A stretch of 64,000 nucleotides of DNA from Sinomonas gamaensis (GCF_005876955.1 NZ_SSCL01000001.1:450151-514150), one strand, 5' to 3'; positions 42,229 through 50,655 are shown, counted from the stretch's first letter. Numbers and translations: made by a program. The notes: a model not told the origin generated them from the letters alone.

Positions 42229-43884
42229 TCAGCGGGCGGCGGCGACGGCTGGATCGGCGGTGCGGGCTGCGCTCTGCCGTTCCAGGCGCGGGTGCCGGGG
42301 TGCGGGGTCGAGGGCGAGGCCCAGGCGCTCGGGAGAGAAGAGCGCGGCGTCCATGGTCCTGAGCCCGTCGGAAACCAGCAGCGGGAAGTCGCTGCGGTCC
42401 AGGACATCGCGCTGGAGGTCGACTCCCGGGGCGATCTCGGTGACGATCAGGCCCTCGGGGGTGAGCCGGAGGACCGCGCGCTCGGTGATGTAGGTGACCT
42501 TCTGGCCGCGGGCCAAGGCCTGCTTGCCGGAGAAGGTCACTTGGGCGACGCGTTCGACGAGCTTGGTGTGCGCGCCGTCGGCGCGGATCTCGAGCCGTCC
42601 GCCGTCGAGTCCGATGTCCCGCCGCCCCGCCGTGAAGGATCCGATGAAGACGATCTCGGGGGCCGCCGTCGTAATGTCCGCGAAGCCGCCCACTCCGGCG
42701 GTGACGTGCCGGCGCTTCGGCAGGTAGTGGACGTTGACGCTGCCCTCGCGGTCGATCTCCAGGAAGGACAGGAGCGAGCGGTCGAAGCCGCCGCCCTGCA
42801 GGAGCGTGAACTGGTCGATGCTGGGCATGATCGCGTCTGGGTTCTGCGAGCAGCCGAACGCGAAGTCCAGCAGGGGCACCCCGCCGACGGCGCCCTGCTC
42901 GATGACCCAGCTGATCTCCCTGCCTTGGCCTTCCTCGAGCAGCACGTGCGGGACGAGGGCGGAGACGCCGAAGCCGAGGTTCACGGTCTCCCCGGCATGC
43001 AGCTCGGCGGCGGCGCGGCGGGCCATGATCTTCTCCAGGGAGAACGGCACCGGGGGCAGGACGGAGAGTGGGCGGCGGAGCTGGCCCGAGATCGCCGGGT
43101 CGTTCTGGGTGAGGGTGGTCTGGAGCTGGTCCTCGGCCAGGACGACGGCGTCGACGAGGATCCCGGGGACGCGGACTTCCTGGGGGTGGAGGCTGCCCTC
43201 CTCGGCGAGGCGCTTGACCTGGGCGATGACGATGCCGCCGTTGTTGTGCGCGGCGTAGGCGAGGTCGAGGGCACCGAGCGGGGAACCCTCGTCCTCGAAC
43301 GTGAGGTTCCCGTGCTCGTCTGCGGTCGTGGCCCGGATGATGGCGACGTCGGGGACGATGGAGGGGAAGAAGAGCCATTCCTGGCCCTTGATCTCAATCA
43401 GTTCGACGTTCTCGGCTGGCGTCACGTCGTTCATGCGCCCGCCCTGCTGGCGGGGGTCGACGAAGGTGTCGATCCCCACCTGGGTGAAGACCCCGGGCTG
43501 GTGGGCGGCGGCGGCGCGGTGCATCTGGTAGACGACGCCGGAGGGGAAGTTGTAGGCCTCGACCTCGCCGCCGGTGATCATCTGCCAGATCTTCGGGGGC
43601 TCGGCGGAGGAGGGACCGGAGGGGTAGGAGCCGGCGACGACGCGGCGGAGCATGCCGGGCTGGGCGATGTGGTCGATGCCCAAGACCCCGTACATGTCCC
43701 CGGCGGCGATCGGGTGCACGCTGGTGAGCGAGCGGGGATGGCCGGTCTCGGCGAAGCGCTGGCCTAGGCCGGAGAGGATGGCGTCGGGGCAGCCGAGTGC
43801 GCTGGAGGAGCTGACGGCGACGACATCCCCGTCGTCCACGAGGTCTGCGGCCTGACGGGGGGTGAGTACTGCGACTTTCTGCAT
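42229..43884 (-). CDS. Acyl-CoA:acetate/3-ketoacid CoA-transferase, fused alpha and beta halves
   Basis: A 551-residue class I CoA-transferase. The alpha half begins VLTPRQAADLVDDGDVVAVS and has GGEVEAYNFPSGVVYQMHRA. The beta half has NLGFGVSALVPHVLLEEGQG and SWVIEQGAVGGVPL, where the Glu forms the CoA thioester, then VTAGVGGFADITTAAPEIVF and VTYITERAVLRLTPEGLIVT. YdiF-like single-chain enzymes have this layout. It activates a carboxylic acid by taking CoA from acetyl-CoA or similar. It lies 31 bp before the fused GMC gene and suits acid activation after the aldehyde dehydrogenase. Acceptor unknown. Confidence 0.85.
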   Translation of the reverse strand: MQKVAVLTPRQAADLVDDGDVVAVSSSSALGCPDAILSGLGQRFAETGHPRSLTSVHPIAAGDMYGVLGIDHIAQPGMLRRVVAGSYPSGPSSAEPPKIWQMITGGEVEAYNFPSGVVYQMHRAAAAHQPGVFTQVGIDTFVDPRQQGGRMNDVTPAENVELIEIKGQEWLFFPSIVPDVAIIRATTADEHGNLTFEDEGSPLGALDLAYAAHNNGGIVIAQVKRLAEEGSLHPQEVRVPGILVDAVVLAEDQLQTTLTQNDPAISGQLRRPLSVLPPVPFSLEKIMARRAAAELHAGETVNLGFGVSALVPHVLLEEGQGREISWVIEQGAVGGVPLLDFAFGCSQNPDAIMPSIDQFTLLQGGGFDRSLLSFLEIDREGSVNVHYLPKRRHVTAGVGGFADITTAAPEIVFIGSFTAGRRDIGLDGGRLEIRADGAHTKLVERVAQVTFSGKQALARGQKVTYITERAVLRLTPEGLIVTEIAPGVDLQRDVLDRSDFPLLVSDGLRTMDAALFSPERLGLALDPAPRHPRLERQSAARTADPAVAAAR

Positions 43885-43931
43885 GGGTGTTCCTTGTTGT
43901 TCTCTTGGACGTCTTTGCGGTGGACCGCGGG

Positions 43932-44942
43932 TCAGTCGATCCGGACCATACGGCCGGTGCGGGCGGATTCCTCGGCGGCGAGGGCGACCCGGAGCGCCAG
44001 GACGCCGTCGCCTCCGGTGGCGGTGGGGCGGCCGCGGCCGGCAACTGCGGTGGCGAAGTGGCGGACCACGATGCTGTAAAGGTCCTCGGAGCAGTCGACG
44101 TCGACTTCGCGGGTGCCGTGGGCGTCGGTGAGGAGGATCTGGCCGGGGGCGTCCTGGGTCATGGCGTCTAGCACGGTGACGCTGGCCTCGGTCCCATGCA
44201 CGGTCAGCGAGGTCCGGTTGAACGCGACGGTGAACGCGTCGTGCGTCTGGGCCAGGACCGGTCGCCCGTCGGGCCCCGCATATTCGATGACGGTCATCGC
44301 CGCATCGTGCTGGCCGCCGGTGTTCCAAGCGGCCTGCTGGACTGCGAGGGCGGTCACTGCGGTGGGCCGGCCGAGCAGGGGGTTCAGGACGGACGCGTCG
44401 TGGCAGGTGATGTCCAGCAGGACACCGCTTCCGGGGACGGAGGTACCCAGCCGCCAGCCGCGCAGGCGCTCCGGCAGCAGGACGGCGTGGTCGATCCGGA
44501 CGGCGACGAGCTGGCCGATGGTGCCGGAGGCGACGAGTTCCCTGACCTTGCGGTGCAGAGGGCTGCCGGGCAGGTGGTGGTTGACCGCAAGCAGGAGGCC
44601 GGCGTCTTCGGCGGCGCGGACCATGGCCTCGGCGTCCTCGACGGTGAGGGCGAGCGGCTTCTCGCAGAGAACGTGCTTGCCGGCAGCGATGGCGGCGAGT
44701 GCCTGCTGGTAGTGGTGGTCGTTGGTGGAGGAGATGTAGACGGCGTCGATGTCGGAGGCCAGAAGATCGTCGAGGTCGGAGGTGCCGAAGGCGAGGTCAT
44801 TCGCATCTGCGAAGGCGCGAGCGCGCCCTGTGTCCCCCGAGGCAACACCGACGACCTTGTGTCCCTCGCCGCGCAAGGCGCGGATCATGCGGGTCGAGGC
44901 GATGTCGCTCGCCCCGATCAGGCCCCAGGCGATGGTGTTCAC
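43932..44942 (-). CDS. Gfo/Idh/MocA-family NAD(P)-dependent oxidoreductase
   Basis: A 336-residue two-domain protein. WGLIGASDIASTRMIRALRG is the Rossmann loop, DAVYISSTNDHHYQQALAAI and GKHVLCEKPLALTVEDAEAM give the conserved Glu-Lys-Pro, and LLDITCHDASVLNPLLGRP supplies the active-site Asp/His. Members oxidise or reduce sugar hydroxyls, often working on 3-keto sugars. GTG 44942 has AAGGAG seven bases upstream; the frame continues upstream into an unrelated LacI headpiece that I treat as separate. It is the first gene of the minus-strand operon. Confidence 0.86.
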   Translation of the reverse strand: MNTIAWGLIGASDIASTRMIRALRGEGHKVVGVASGDTGRARAFADANDLAFGTSDLDDLLASDIDAVYISSTNDHHYQQALAAIAAGKHVLCEKPLALTVEDAEAMVRAAEDAGLLLAVNHHLPGSPLHRKVRELVASGTIGQLVAVRIDHAVLLPERLRGWRLGTSVPGSGVLLDITCHDASVLNPLLGRPTAVTALAVQQAAWNTGGQHDAAMTVIEYAGPDGRPVLAQTHDAFTVAFNRTSLTVHGTEASVTVLDAMTQDAPGQILLTDAHGTREVDVDCSEDLYSIVVRHFATAVAGRGRPTATGGDGVLALRVALAAEESARTGRMVRID

Positions 44943-45041
44943 GTGCTGCTCCTTCAAGCTCGATGGCGGATGGACGGGCGCCGCGAGGCGGGTCGAGGCG
45001 GGGATGCGGAGGGAGGTTTCCAAAGGGCGGGGACGGCGCCG

Positions 45042-45158
45042 GGGGGAGTTCCCGCGCAGGACCAATGAGGTGGTGGATCGAGACACCGCAGCGCAGGTGG
45101 CCACGGTCTCCAAGGTCACTTTTGCCACTGGTTGGTTCACCTTCCCTTCTCCGCTCAA
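45042..45158 (-). pseudogene. Orphan LacI-type helix-turn-helix (truncated regulator)
   Basis: About 39 codons read VAKVTLETVATCAAVSRSTT then SLVLRGNSP, a LacI headpiece very like that of the regulator at 33540 (VSRSTASLVLRG). After that the frame loses all similarity (Arg/Pro-rich) and runs on into the Gfo/Idh gene. The effector domain is missing. It lies immediately beside one of the two 12-bp operator boxes, where a regulator gene might once have stood. It could be a dead gene or a small DNA-binding peptide. Confidence 0.6.
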
Positions 45159-45164
45159 GGTCGC

Positions 45165-45307
45165 TTTGGTAGATCGGTGTACTAGCGAGTGTGACGCAGG
45201 AATCGCCTAATAGCAAGGATCTGGTTCATGCCTTGCTTCGTCCTCCTTGGTCAAAGAAGCTCCTTCACATAAAGCCATTGCATCGATCTACCAAACCGGC
45301 GTAACCT
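45165..45307. promoter_or_regulatory. Divergent control region with paired 12-bp boxes and importer promoter
   Basis: TTTGGTAGATCG at 45165-45176 and its exact complement CGATCTACCAAA at 45284-45295 form a perfect inverted pair 107 bp apart. The second box lies within the spacer of a plausible promoter for the importer, TTGCAT (45278-45283) and TAACCT (45302-45307). A repressor joining both boxes could loop the DNA and silence both directions. The LacI regulator at 33540 is the natural candidate; the assignment is inference. Confidence 0.65.
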
Positions 45308-45366
45308 AGACCACAACGCAGACAGCCGGCGCGGTCAAGCCCGGCAGAACCCAAAGGAGAGTGGTC

Positions 45367-46656
45367 ATGCGTTCACCCCTGAAGATCACCGGTGCCGCCA
45401 TAGCATCGGCAGCTCTGGTGGGCTCCCTCGCGGCATGCGCGGCCAACGAGCAGGCGAACTCGGGCGCAAGCGGCGGAAAGAGCCTCGAGATCACGTCCTG
45501 GTGGACGTCGGGCTCCGAAGCGGACGCCCTCGGCGTCCTCACGACGGCGGTAAAAGCCGCTGACGCGGGGCTCAGCGTCGACAACGCAGCAGTCTCGGGC
45601 GGAGGAGGGGCGAACGCTCGCCAGGCCCTCGCTGCCCGCCTCCAGGCCGGCAGCCCGCCCGACACCTGGCAGCTGCACCCAGCCGGGCAGCTCAAGGCCT
45701 ACGTCGACGGCGGCCAGGTGGCCGATATCAGCCAGCTCTGGTCGGACAACGGCTGGGCGTCCAAGCTCCCGAAGGACGTCGCCGATGCCCAGCAGGTCAA
45801 CGGCAAGTACTACACCGTCCCGATCGGCGTCCACCGCGGCAACGTCCTGTGGACCAACCCGGCGGTCCTCTCCAAGTCAGGGGTGACGATCGACCCCAAG
45901 GGCGGCGTCGATTCCCTCATCGCCGGCCTCAAGAAGGTCCAGGCCACGGGCACGACAGCGGTCTGCCTCGGCGACAAGGACGTCTTCGCCTCAGCCGAGC
46001 TGCTCGAGTCCCTCATCATGGCCCGCACGGGCGCGGACAACTGGAAGAAGCTGTTCACCAACAGCTACTCCTTCGGAGCTCCCGAGGTGAAACAGGCCCT
46101 CAACGACTACACCACCATCCTCGGCCTGGCCAACAAGGACCACTCCGCCCTCACTTGGGACGAGGCGGCAAAGAACATGGCCGACGGCAAGTGCGCAGTG
46201 AACCTGATGGGCGACTGGGCCTTCGGCGAGCTCGGCAACGCCGGCAAGCAGCCGGGCAAGGACTTCTCGTGGGTCACGTTCCCCGGCCAGGATGAGGTCT
46301 TCGACTACGTCGGCGACGGCTTCTCGATCCCCGCAGCGAACCTCAAGCACCCCGACGAGGCCAAGGCCTGGCTCAAGACGCTCATGGACCCCAAGGTGCA
46401 GACGGACTTCGCGGCCAAGAAGGGATCCATCCCGGCCCGCACCGACGCTGACATCTCCTCGCTCTCGGAGTACCAGCAGCAGGCAGCGACGGCCTTCAAG
46501 TCGGTTCCTGTGGTCTCCTCGCTCGCCCACGGCCAGGTGACGACGGCGGAGTTCGCCCAGACCTATTCCGACGCCGTGACCGCCCTGAACGGCGGCGGGA
46601 GCATCGACGCCTTCGTCTCGACGATGGTCCAGGCCCAGTCGAGCCAGCTCAAGTAG
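45367..46656 (+). CDS. Sugar ABC transporter substrate-binding lipoprotein
   Basis: A 429-residue binding protein. The signal peptide ends in the lipobox GSLAAC, so Cys24 would be lipidated and the protein held outside the membrane. The mature part has the CUT1 (MalE/UgpB-like) pattern: LEITSWWTSGSEADALGVLT, PPDTWQLHPAGQLKAYVDGG, YYTVPIGVHRGNVLWTNPAV, MGDWAFGELGNAGKQPGKDF and a long C-terminal helical end. AAAGGAG sits seven bases before ATG 45367. It is the first gene of the importer operon facing away from the glycoside-oxidation genes. Confidence 0.88.
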   Translation: MRSPLKITGAAIASAALVGSLAACAANEQANSGASGGKSLEITSWWTSGSEADALGVLTTAVKAADAGLSVDNAAVSGGGGANARQALAARLQAGSPPDTWQLHPAGQLKAYVDGGQVADISQLWSDNGWASKLPKDVADAQQVNGKYYTVPIGVHRGNVLWTNPAVLSKSGVTIDPKGGVDSLIAGLKKVQATGTTAVCLGDKDVFASAELLESLIMARTGADNWKKLFTNSYSFGAPEVKQALNDYTTILGLANKDHSALTWDEAAKNMADGKCAVNLMGDWAFGELGNAGKQPGKDFSWVTFPGQDEVFDYVGDGFSIPAANLKHPDEAKAWLKTLMDPKVQTDFAAKKGSIPARTDADISSLSEYQQQAATAFKSVPVVSSLAHGQVTTAEFAQTYSDAVTALNGGGSIDAFVSTMVQAQSSQLK

Positions 46657-46670
46657 CCATCTCCACCATG

Positions 46671-46698
46671 GGGCGGGGCAGCGCAGGCTGTCCCGCCC
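46671..46698 (+). terminator. Intercistronic hairpin between binding protein and permease
   Basis: GGGCGGGGCAGC (46671-46682) pairs with 46687-46698, with one G-T wobble and a GCAG loop. It lies 14 bases after the binding-protein stop. Such stems in sugar importers usually limit read-through and protect the upstream message so that the binding protein is made in excess. Confidence 0.6.
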
Positions 46699-46717
46699 CG
46701 CCCAAAGGATTCATGAC

Positions 46718-47716
46718 ATGACAGCTCCAGCAATCGACCGTGCCTGGCTGCGGCGGCGTCCGCCAGTCGCCGTTCCCCATGGCGTCAAGACCTCTCGGCG
46801 CGCGCGCCTGATCTTCGCCCCCAGCCTTCTGGTGAGCTTCCTGTTCGTCTACGTGTTCATTGGAATCACCGGCTACATCTCGCTCTCCAACTGGAAGGTC
46901 GGCACCTCGCCCGACCTGAGCCTCCGTCAGCCGTTCGGGGCGACCTACGGGGAGATCGTCGGGGAGCAGCGGTTCCAGGCCGACTACCGCAACGTCATCA
47001 TCTTCACGGTGGTATTCCTCGTCCTCGCCATCGTCGGCGGACTCGTGGCGGCACTCTTCATCCATCATGTGGCGATCGGCAGGAGCCTGTTCCGAACGGT
47101 CTTCCTGCTGCCCTACGCCCTCTCCTTCATCGTCACGGGCGTGGTCTGGCGCTGGATCTTCGCCCCGTCCACCGGCATCAACGTCTTCCTCAAGGCAATC
47201 GGGATCCAGAACCCGCCCGGATGGACCACCGACCCCGGCATCGTCGGCGCGATCAACAGCATCGACATCGGCAGCCCCCTGAAGATCCAGCTCGGAATCC
47301 CCGTCGCACTCCTGCCGATCATCTTCGCCGCAGCCTGGCAGCTCGTCGGCTTCGCCATGGCCATGTACCTTGCTGGGCTCGCCTCGATACCCGAGGAGCA
47401 CCTGGAGGCTGCCAGCGTGGATGGCGCCAACGCGTGGCAGCGCCTGCGTCACATCGTGCTGCCCCAGCTGTGGCCTTCGACCATCACCTGCTTCGTCCTC
47501 CTCCTGCACGTCGCGCTCAAGATCTTCGACCTCGTCGTCGCCATGTCCGGGTCAGGCCCCGGCTTCGTCACCGACGTGCCAGGCATCTACATCTACAACT
47601 ACCTGACCAGCCGCTATGACAAGGCCTCCGCCATGGCGCTTATCCTGCTCGGCCTCACGCTGCTGGTCGTTGTCCCTTACCTCATGCGCGGCTACCGCCG
47701 CGAGCGAAAGGCCTAG
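46718..47716 (+). CDS. ABC transporter permease, MalF type
   Basis: A 332-residue inner-membrane protein with six hydrophobic segments. LIFAPSLLVSFLFVYVFIGI is the first, and the cytoplasmic coupling motif EEHLEAASVDGANAWQRLRH (EAA loop, residues about 227-246) contacts the ATPase. The long region between helices 1 and 2 is typical of MalF-like CUT1 permeases. It follows the binding-protein gene after a hairpin. Sugar or glycoside import is indicated by family; no ATPase gene is present in this locus. Confidence 0.87.
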   Translation: MTAPAIDRAWLRRRPPVAVPHGVKTSRRARLIFAPSLLVSFLFVYVFIGITGYISLSNWKVGTSPDLSLRQPFGATYGEIVGEQRFQADYRNVIIFTVVFLVLAIVGGLVAALFIHHVAIGRSLFRTVFLLPYALSFIVTGVVWRWIFAPSTGINVFLKAIGIQNPPGWTTDPGIVGAINSIDIGSPLKIQLGIPVALLPIIFAAAWQLVGFAMAMYLAGLASIPEEHLEAASVDGANAWQRLRHIVLPQLWPSTITCFVLLLHVALKIFDLVVAMSGSGPGFVTDVPGIYIYNYLTSRYDKASAMALILLGLTLLVVVPYLMRGYRRERKA

Positions 47717-47718
47717 CC

Positions 47719-48654
47719 ATGAGCATCCAAACTGCCGATTACACCTCCAAGTCGGCCATCGGGGTGTCCCGGGTGCTGCGTTCAAAGGACGGGTCGGGAT
47801 TCGGCCCGCCTGCAAGAGCCAAGCGGGCCCGACGGGCCACCCTGCCGACAACCTGGGGCGGGTGGGCGATCCTGGCAGTCTGCTGCCTGGCTACCGCCTT
47901 CATGCTCGTGCCCGTGTACGTCATCATCGCCACTGCACTCTCCGGCGGCACCAGCGCGCCGTCGTTCTTCCTCGCCTTCCCCGACAAGCCCAGCCTCGAC
48001 GCGTTCAAAGGTGCGTGGCAGCAGCTCCACGGATCACTGATCAACTCCCTGCAGATCACCGTTCCCGCCGCAACCATCTCGTGCCTCATCGGCTCCCTGA
48101 ACGGCTACATCCTCTCGAAGTTCCCGTTCCGGGGGTCGAACGCCCTGTTCACGATCCTGCTGGTCGGCATGTTCATCCCGTTCCAAGCCGTCATCATCCC
48201 GGTGTTCCAGTTCCTGAACATGCTCCACCTGCAGGGCAGCATCCTCGGGGTGACCATCGTGCACATCATCTACGGCATCCCCATCACGACCCTGATCTTC
48301 CGCAACTACTACGAGGGCATCCCGAGCGCGATCGTCGAAGCGGCCGCCATCGACGGCGCGGGGATCTGGAAGACCTTCACCCACGTGATGCTCCCGCTGT
48401 CGCTGCCGGGTTTCGTCGTGGCCGCGATCTTCCAGGTCACCAACATCTGGAACGACTTCCTCTTCGGCTTCATCCTCACCTCCCCGGCCGCTTGGCCGGC
48501 GACCGTGAGCCTCAACAACATGATCGGCACCACGACAGTAAACTACGCCCAGCTCATGGCGGGGGCCGTGCTCGTGGCCGCGCCCACGGTCCTCGTGTAC
48601 CTGTTCCTCGGCCGGTACTTCGTCCGAGGCCTCACAGCAGGATCCGTGAAGTGA
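47719..48654 (+). CDS. ABC transporter permease, MalG type
   Basis: A 311-residue permease with a basic N-terminal tail, six membrane segments (AVCCLATAFMLVPVYVIIAT is the first) and the EAA coupling loop PSAIVEAAAIDGAGIWKTFT. The end LGRYFVRGLTAGSVK is the conserved MalG tail. The gene starts two bases after the stop of the MalF-type gene. With the lipoprotein and the other permease it forms an importer that must borrow an ATPase, probably a shared MsiK/UgpC-type protein encoded elsewhere. Confidence 0.88.
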   Translation: MSIQTADYTSKSAIGVSRVLRSKDGSGFGPPARAKRARRATLPTTWGGWAILAVCCLATAFMLVPVYVIIATALSGGTSAPSFFLAFPDKPSLDAFKGAWQQLHGSLINSLQITVPAATISCLIGSLNGYILSKFPFRGSNALFTILLVGMFIPFQAVIIPVFQFLNMLHLQGSILGVTIVHIIYGIPITTLIFRNYYEGIPSAIVEAAAIDGAGIWKTFTHVMLPLSLPGFVVAAIFQVTNIWNDFLFGFILTSPAAWPATVSLNNMIGTTTVNYAQLMAGAVLVAAPTVLVYLFLGRYFVRGLTAGSVK

Positions 48655-48717
48655 CCGAGTTGTAAGCAGTCCCCTTCTGTATCCTCGTGCGGAGGGCGAC
48701 CGAGCACGGGAGGGCAC

Positions 48718-49605
48718 ATGGGAGCGCTGATCGTCAACCCGGTCAAGCAGGGGGCAGAAGATGTTGTGGAGCTGTACCGCCGGCACTGTGCCGAGCGGGG
48801 CACAGATCCGCTTGTGCTGGAAACCTCGGTAGAGGATCCCGGTGGCGGCATGGCACGCCGGGCACTCGAAGAAGGCGTCGATTTCGTGGTGGTGGCCGGC
48901 GGCGACGGAACGGTCCGAGCCGTTGCGGGCGAACTCGCAGGCACTGACGTGCCGCTGGGCGTGGTGCCCGTCGGCACGGGGAACCTGCTCGCGCGGAACC
49001 TCGGTATCCCGGTCGATGCCCCCGCCGAGGCTTTCGCCGCGGCCACGTCGGCGAAGGAGCGCCGCATCGACGTCGCCTGGGCAGCGATGGACGACGGCGA
49101 TGAACTCGCCTTCATCGTGATGGCCGGCATGGGCTTGGATGCAACGGTGATGGCGAACACCAACGACAATCTCAAGGCGAAGGCGGGCTGGCTCGCCTAC
49201 GTCGTCTCCGCCGGGCAGAACATCATCGGCGACTCCTACAGGATGCGCGTCGAGGTGGACGGCCGCGTTGCCATGGATCGGCGTCAGCGCGGAGTCATGG
49301 TCGGAAACTGCGGGCGAATCCAAGGGAACGTCGAAGTGTTTCCGGGAGCAAAGCCTGACGACGGCATCTTGGATGTGCTCGCCGTCGCCCCTCGGGGCGT
49401 CGTCGGCTGGTTTCGGGTAGCCACAACGCTTCTGAGCCGGTTTCGGCGGCATTCCCCTCCTGAGCTCGGTCATTTCACCGGGACGAGCGTGCGGGTTGAG
49501 GCGAGCCGCCCGCACGACATCCAGATCGACGGCGATCACCTGGGCGAGGGCAAGGTCATTTCCATCCGGGTCGACAAGGGGGCGCTTGCGGTCCGGGTTC
49601 CCTGA
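48718..49605 (+). CDS. Diacylglycerol/sphingosine kinase-family lipid kinase-like protein
   Basis: A 295-residue DAGK_cat protein. ALIVNPVKQGAEDVVELYRR opens the nucleotide domain; VVVAGGDGTVRAVAGELAGT contains the GGDGT ATP-binding loop, and GVVPVGTGNLLARNLGIPVD the second conserved glycine loop. The C-terminal beta domain holds the DGILDV and RPHDIQIDGDHLG blocks. It would phosphorylate a lipid such as diacylglycerol or a phosphatidylinositol precursor at the membrane. It begins 63 bp after the importer operon and need not be related to it. Confidence 0.85.
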   Translation: MGALIVNPVKQGAEDVVELYRRHCAERGTDPLVLETSVEDPGGGMARRALEEGVDFVVVAGGDGTVRAVAGELAGTDVPLGVVPVGTGNLLARNLGIPVDAPAEAFAAATSAKERRIDVAWAAMDDGDELAFIVMAGMGLDATVMANTNDNLKAKAGWLAYVVSAGQNIIGDSYRMRVEVDGRVAMDRRQRGVMVGNCGRIQGNVEVFPGAKPDDGILDVLAVAPRGVVGWFRVATTLLSRFRRHSPPELGHFTGTSVRVEASRPHDIQIDGDHLGEGKVISIRVDKGALAVRVP

Positions 49606-49626
49606 GACGGGTCGTACAATCCCGGC

Positions 49627-50097
49627 ATGACGGTTCCCGTCGTCGTTCACACTGTTCAGTCCCGCAAGCTGGCGGCCGTCGCGCGTGAGGCCGCTCCGCA
49701 GGAGGTCGCCTCGGCGTGGGGTCCCACACTGGGCAAGGTGTGGGAGTTGATCAGGAGTCGGCCGGGTCTGTGGGCCGGCGGCCACAACATCTTCGTGTAC
49801 CACCGGGCCACGGAACCGGGCGCGCCTTTGCTCTGCGAGTTCGGCGTCGAGGTCACGCACAAGTTCGAGGCGGTGGGGGAGGTCTACGCGACCGAAACGC
49901 CGGAGGGCGAGGCGGCCCTAGCAGTTCACCACGGCCCGTACGAGCGCATGAACGAGGCCTACCTCGCGATCGACAAGTGGATGGCGAGCAACCATCGGGA
50001 GCCCGCCGGGCACTCTTGGGAGATCTACGGGGACCCGACGCCGGATCCAGAGGACACCGAGACGACGGTCGTATGCCTCTTGAAGGCGAGACGGTGA
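49627..50097 (+). CDS. GyrI-like small-molecule-binding domain protein
   Basis: A 156-residue protein with the tandem SHS2/GyrI fold pattern: VHTVQSRKLAAVAREAAPQE, LGKVWELIRSRPGLWAGGHN, FVYHRA, CEFGVEVTHKF, AALAVHHGPYERMNEAYLAI then EIYGDP. These stand-alone domains bind small hydrophobic ligands and may act as hydrolases or sensors; the exact role is unknown. It lies 21 bp after the lipid-kinase-like gene on the same strand and may be cotranscribed with it. Confidence 0.72.
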   Translation: MTVPVVVHTVQSRKLAAVAREAAPQEVASAWGPTLGKVWELIRSRPGLWAGGHNIFVYHRATEPGAPLLCEFGVEVTHKFEAVGEVYATETPEGEAALAVHHGPYERMNEAYLAIDKWMASNHREPAGHSWEIYGDPTPDPEDTETTVVCLLKARR

Positions 50098-50167
50098 GCG
50101 TAGTCGGAAGAAAATCCCGGCATGGACACGGAGCGCTGGGTCTTGCCGGCGGACCAGCGGGCAGATC

Positions 50168-50608
50168 TCAGCGCCGGAGTTTCAGCAGCTTCATGGTGAT
50201 ACGGGAATCGACGCGGGCTATGGCGGGATCTCCCAACAGCTGCGTGGTGAGCCAGCGTTCGAAGGCTGCTGAATCGGTGACCTGGACGCGGATGAAGTAG
50301 TCGGGGAGGCCGAACATCCGGCGCAGCTCAGCGACTTCAGGCATGGCGGTCAGACGGGATTCGAAAGCCTCCACGGTGGCAAGGTCCTTCGCCACGAGAT
50401 CGGCGTGGATGATGACCTCGAACCCCCGCCCGAGCGCCGTCGGGTCGACCGTCGCCGCATACCCGGTGATGACGCCTTCGGCCTCGAGGCGGCGCACTCG
50501 GCGCAAGCACGGCGCCGGGGTGAGGCCCACGCGCGAGGCCAGCTCTTGGTTGGTCAATCGACCGTCCTGCTCCAGCTGATCGATAATTGCGAGATCTAGC
50601 GAATCCAT
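50168..50608 (-). CDS. Lrp/AsnC-family regulator of the azlCD pair
   Basis: A 146-residue Lrp-type protein: LDLAIIDQLEQDGRLTNQEL then ASRVGLTPAPCLRRVRRLEA is the helix-turn-helix, and FEVIIHADLVAKDL to DYFIRVQVTDSAAFERWL forms the RAM amino-acid-binding domain. ATG 50608 is where homology starts. It is divergent from genes for a branched-chain amino acid exporter, the arrangement seen for Lrp-like regulators of azlCD/brnFE, so leucine, isoleucine, valine or methionine is the likely effector. Confidence 0.87.
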   Translation of the reverse strand: MDSLDLAIIDQLEQDGRLTNQELASRVGLTPAPCLRRVRRLEAEGVITGYAATVDPTALGRGFEVIIHADLVAKDLATVEAFESRLTAMPEVAELRRMFGLPDYFIRVQVTDSAAFERWLTTQLLGDPAIARVDSRITMKLLKLRR

Positions 50609-50655
50609 ACCTTGATCCTTGCGCAAACCACGCTTAGTGGGCAACAAAGGGCAAT

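Noticed and set aside
42082-43767. Plus-strand open frame of about 560 codons opposite the CoA-transferase
   Set aside because: The minus strand shows the SWVIEQGAVGG active site and a normal start; the plus-strand product is repetitive Gly/Val/Asp.
44943-45158. Gfo/Idh protein with a LacI headpiece as one fused protein
   Set aside because: The linker is Arg/Pro-rich without similarity to anything, and AAGGAG with GTG 44942 gives a normal internal start.
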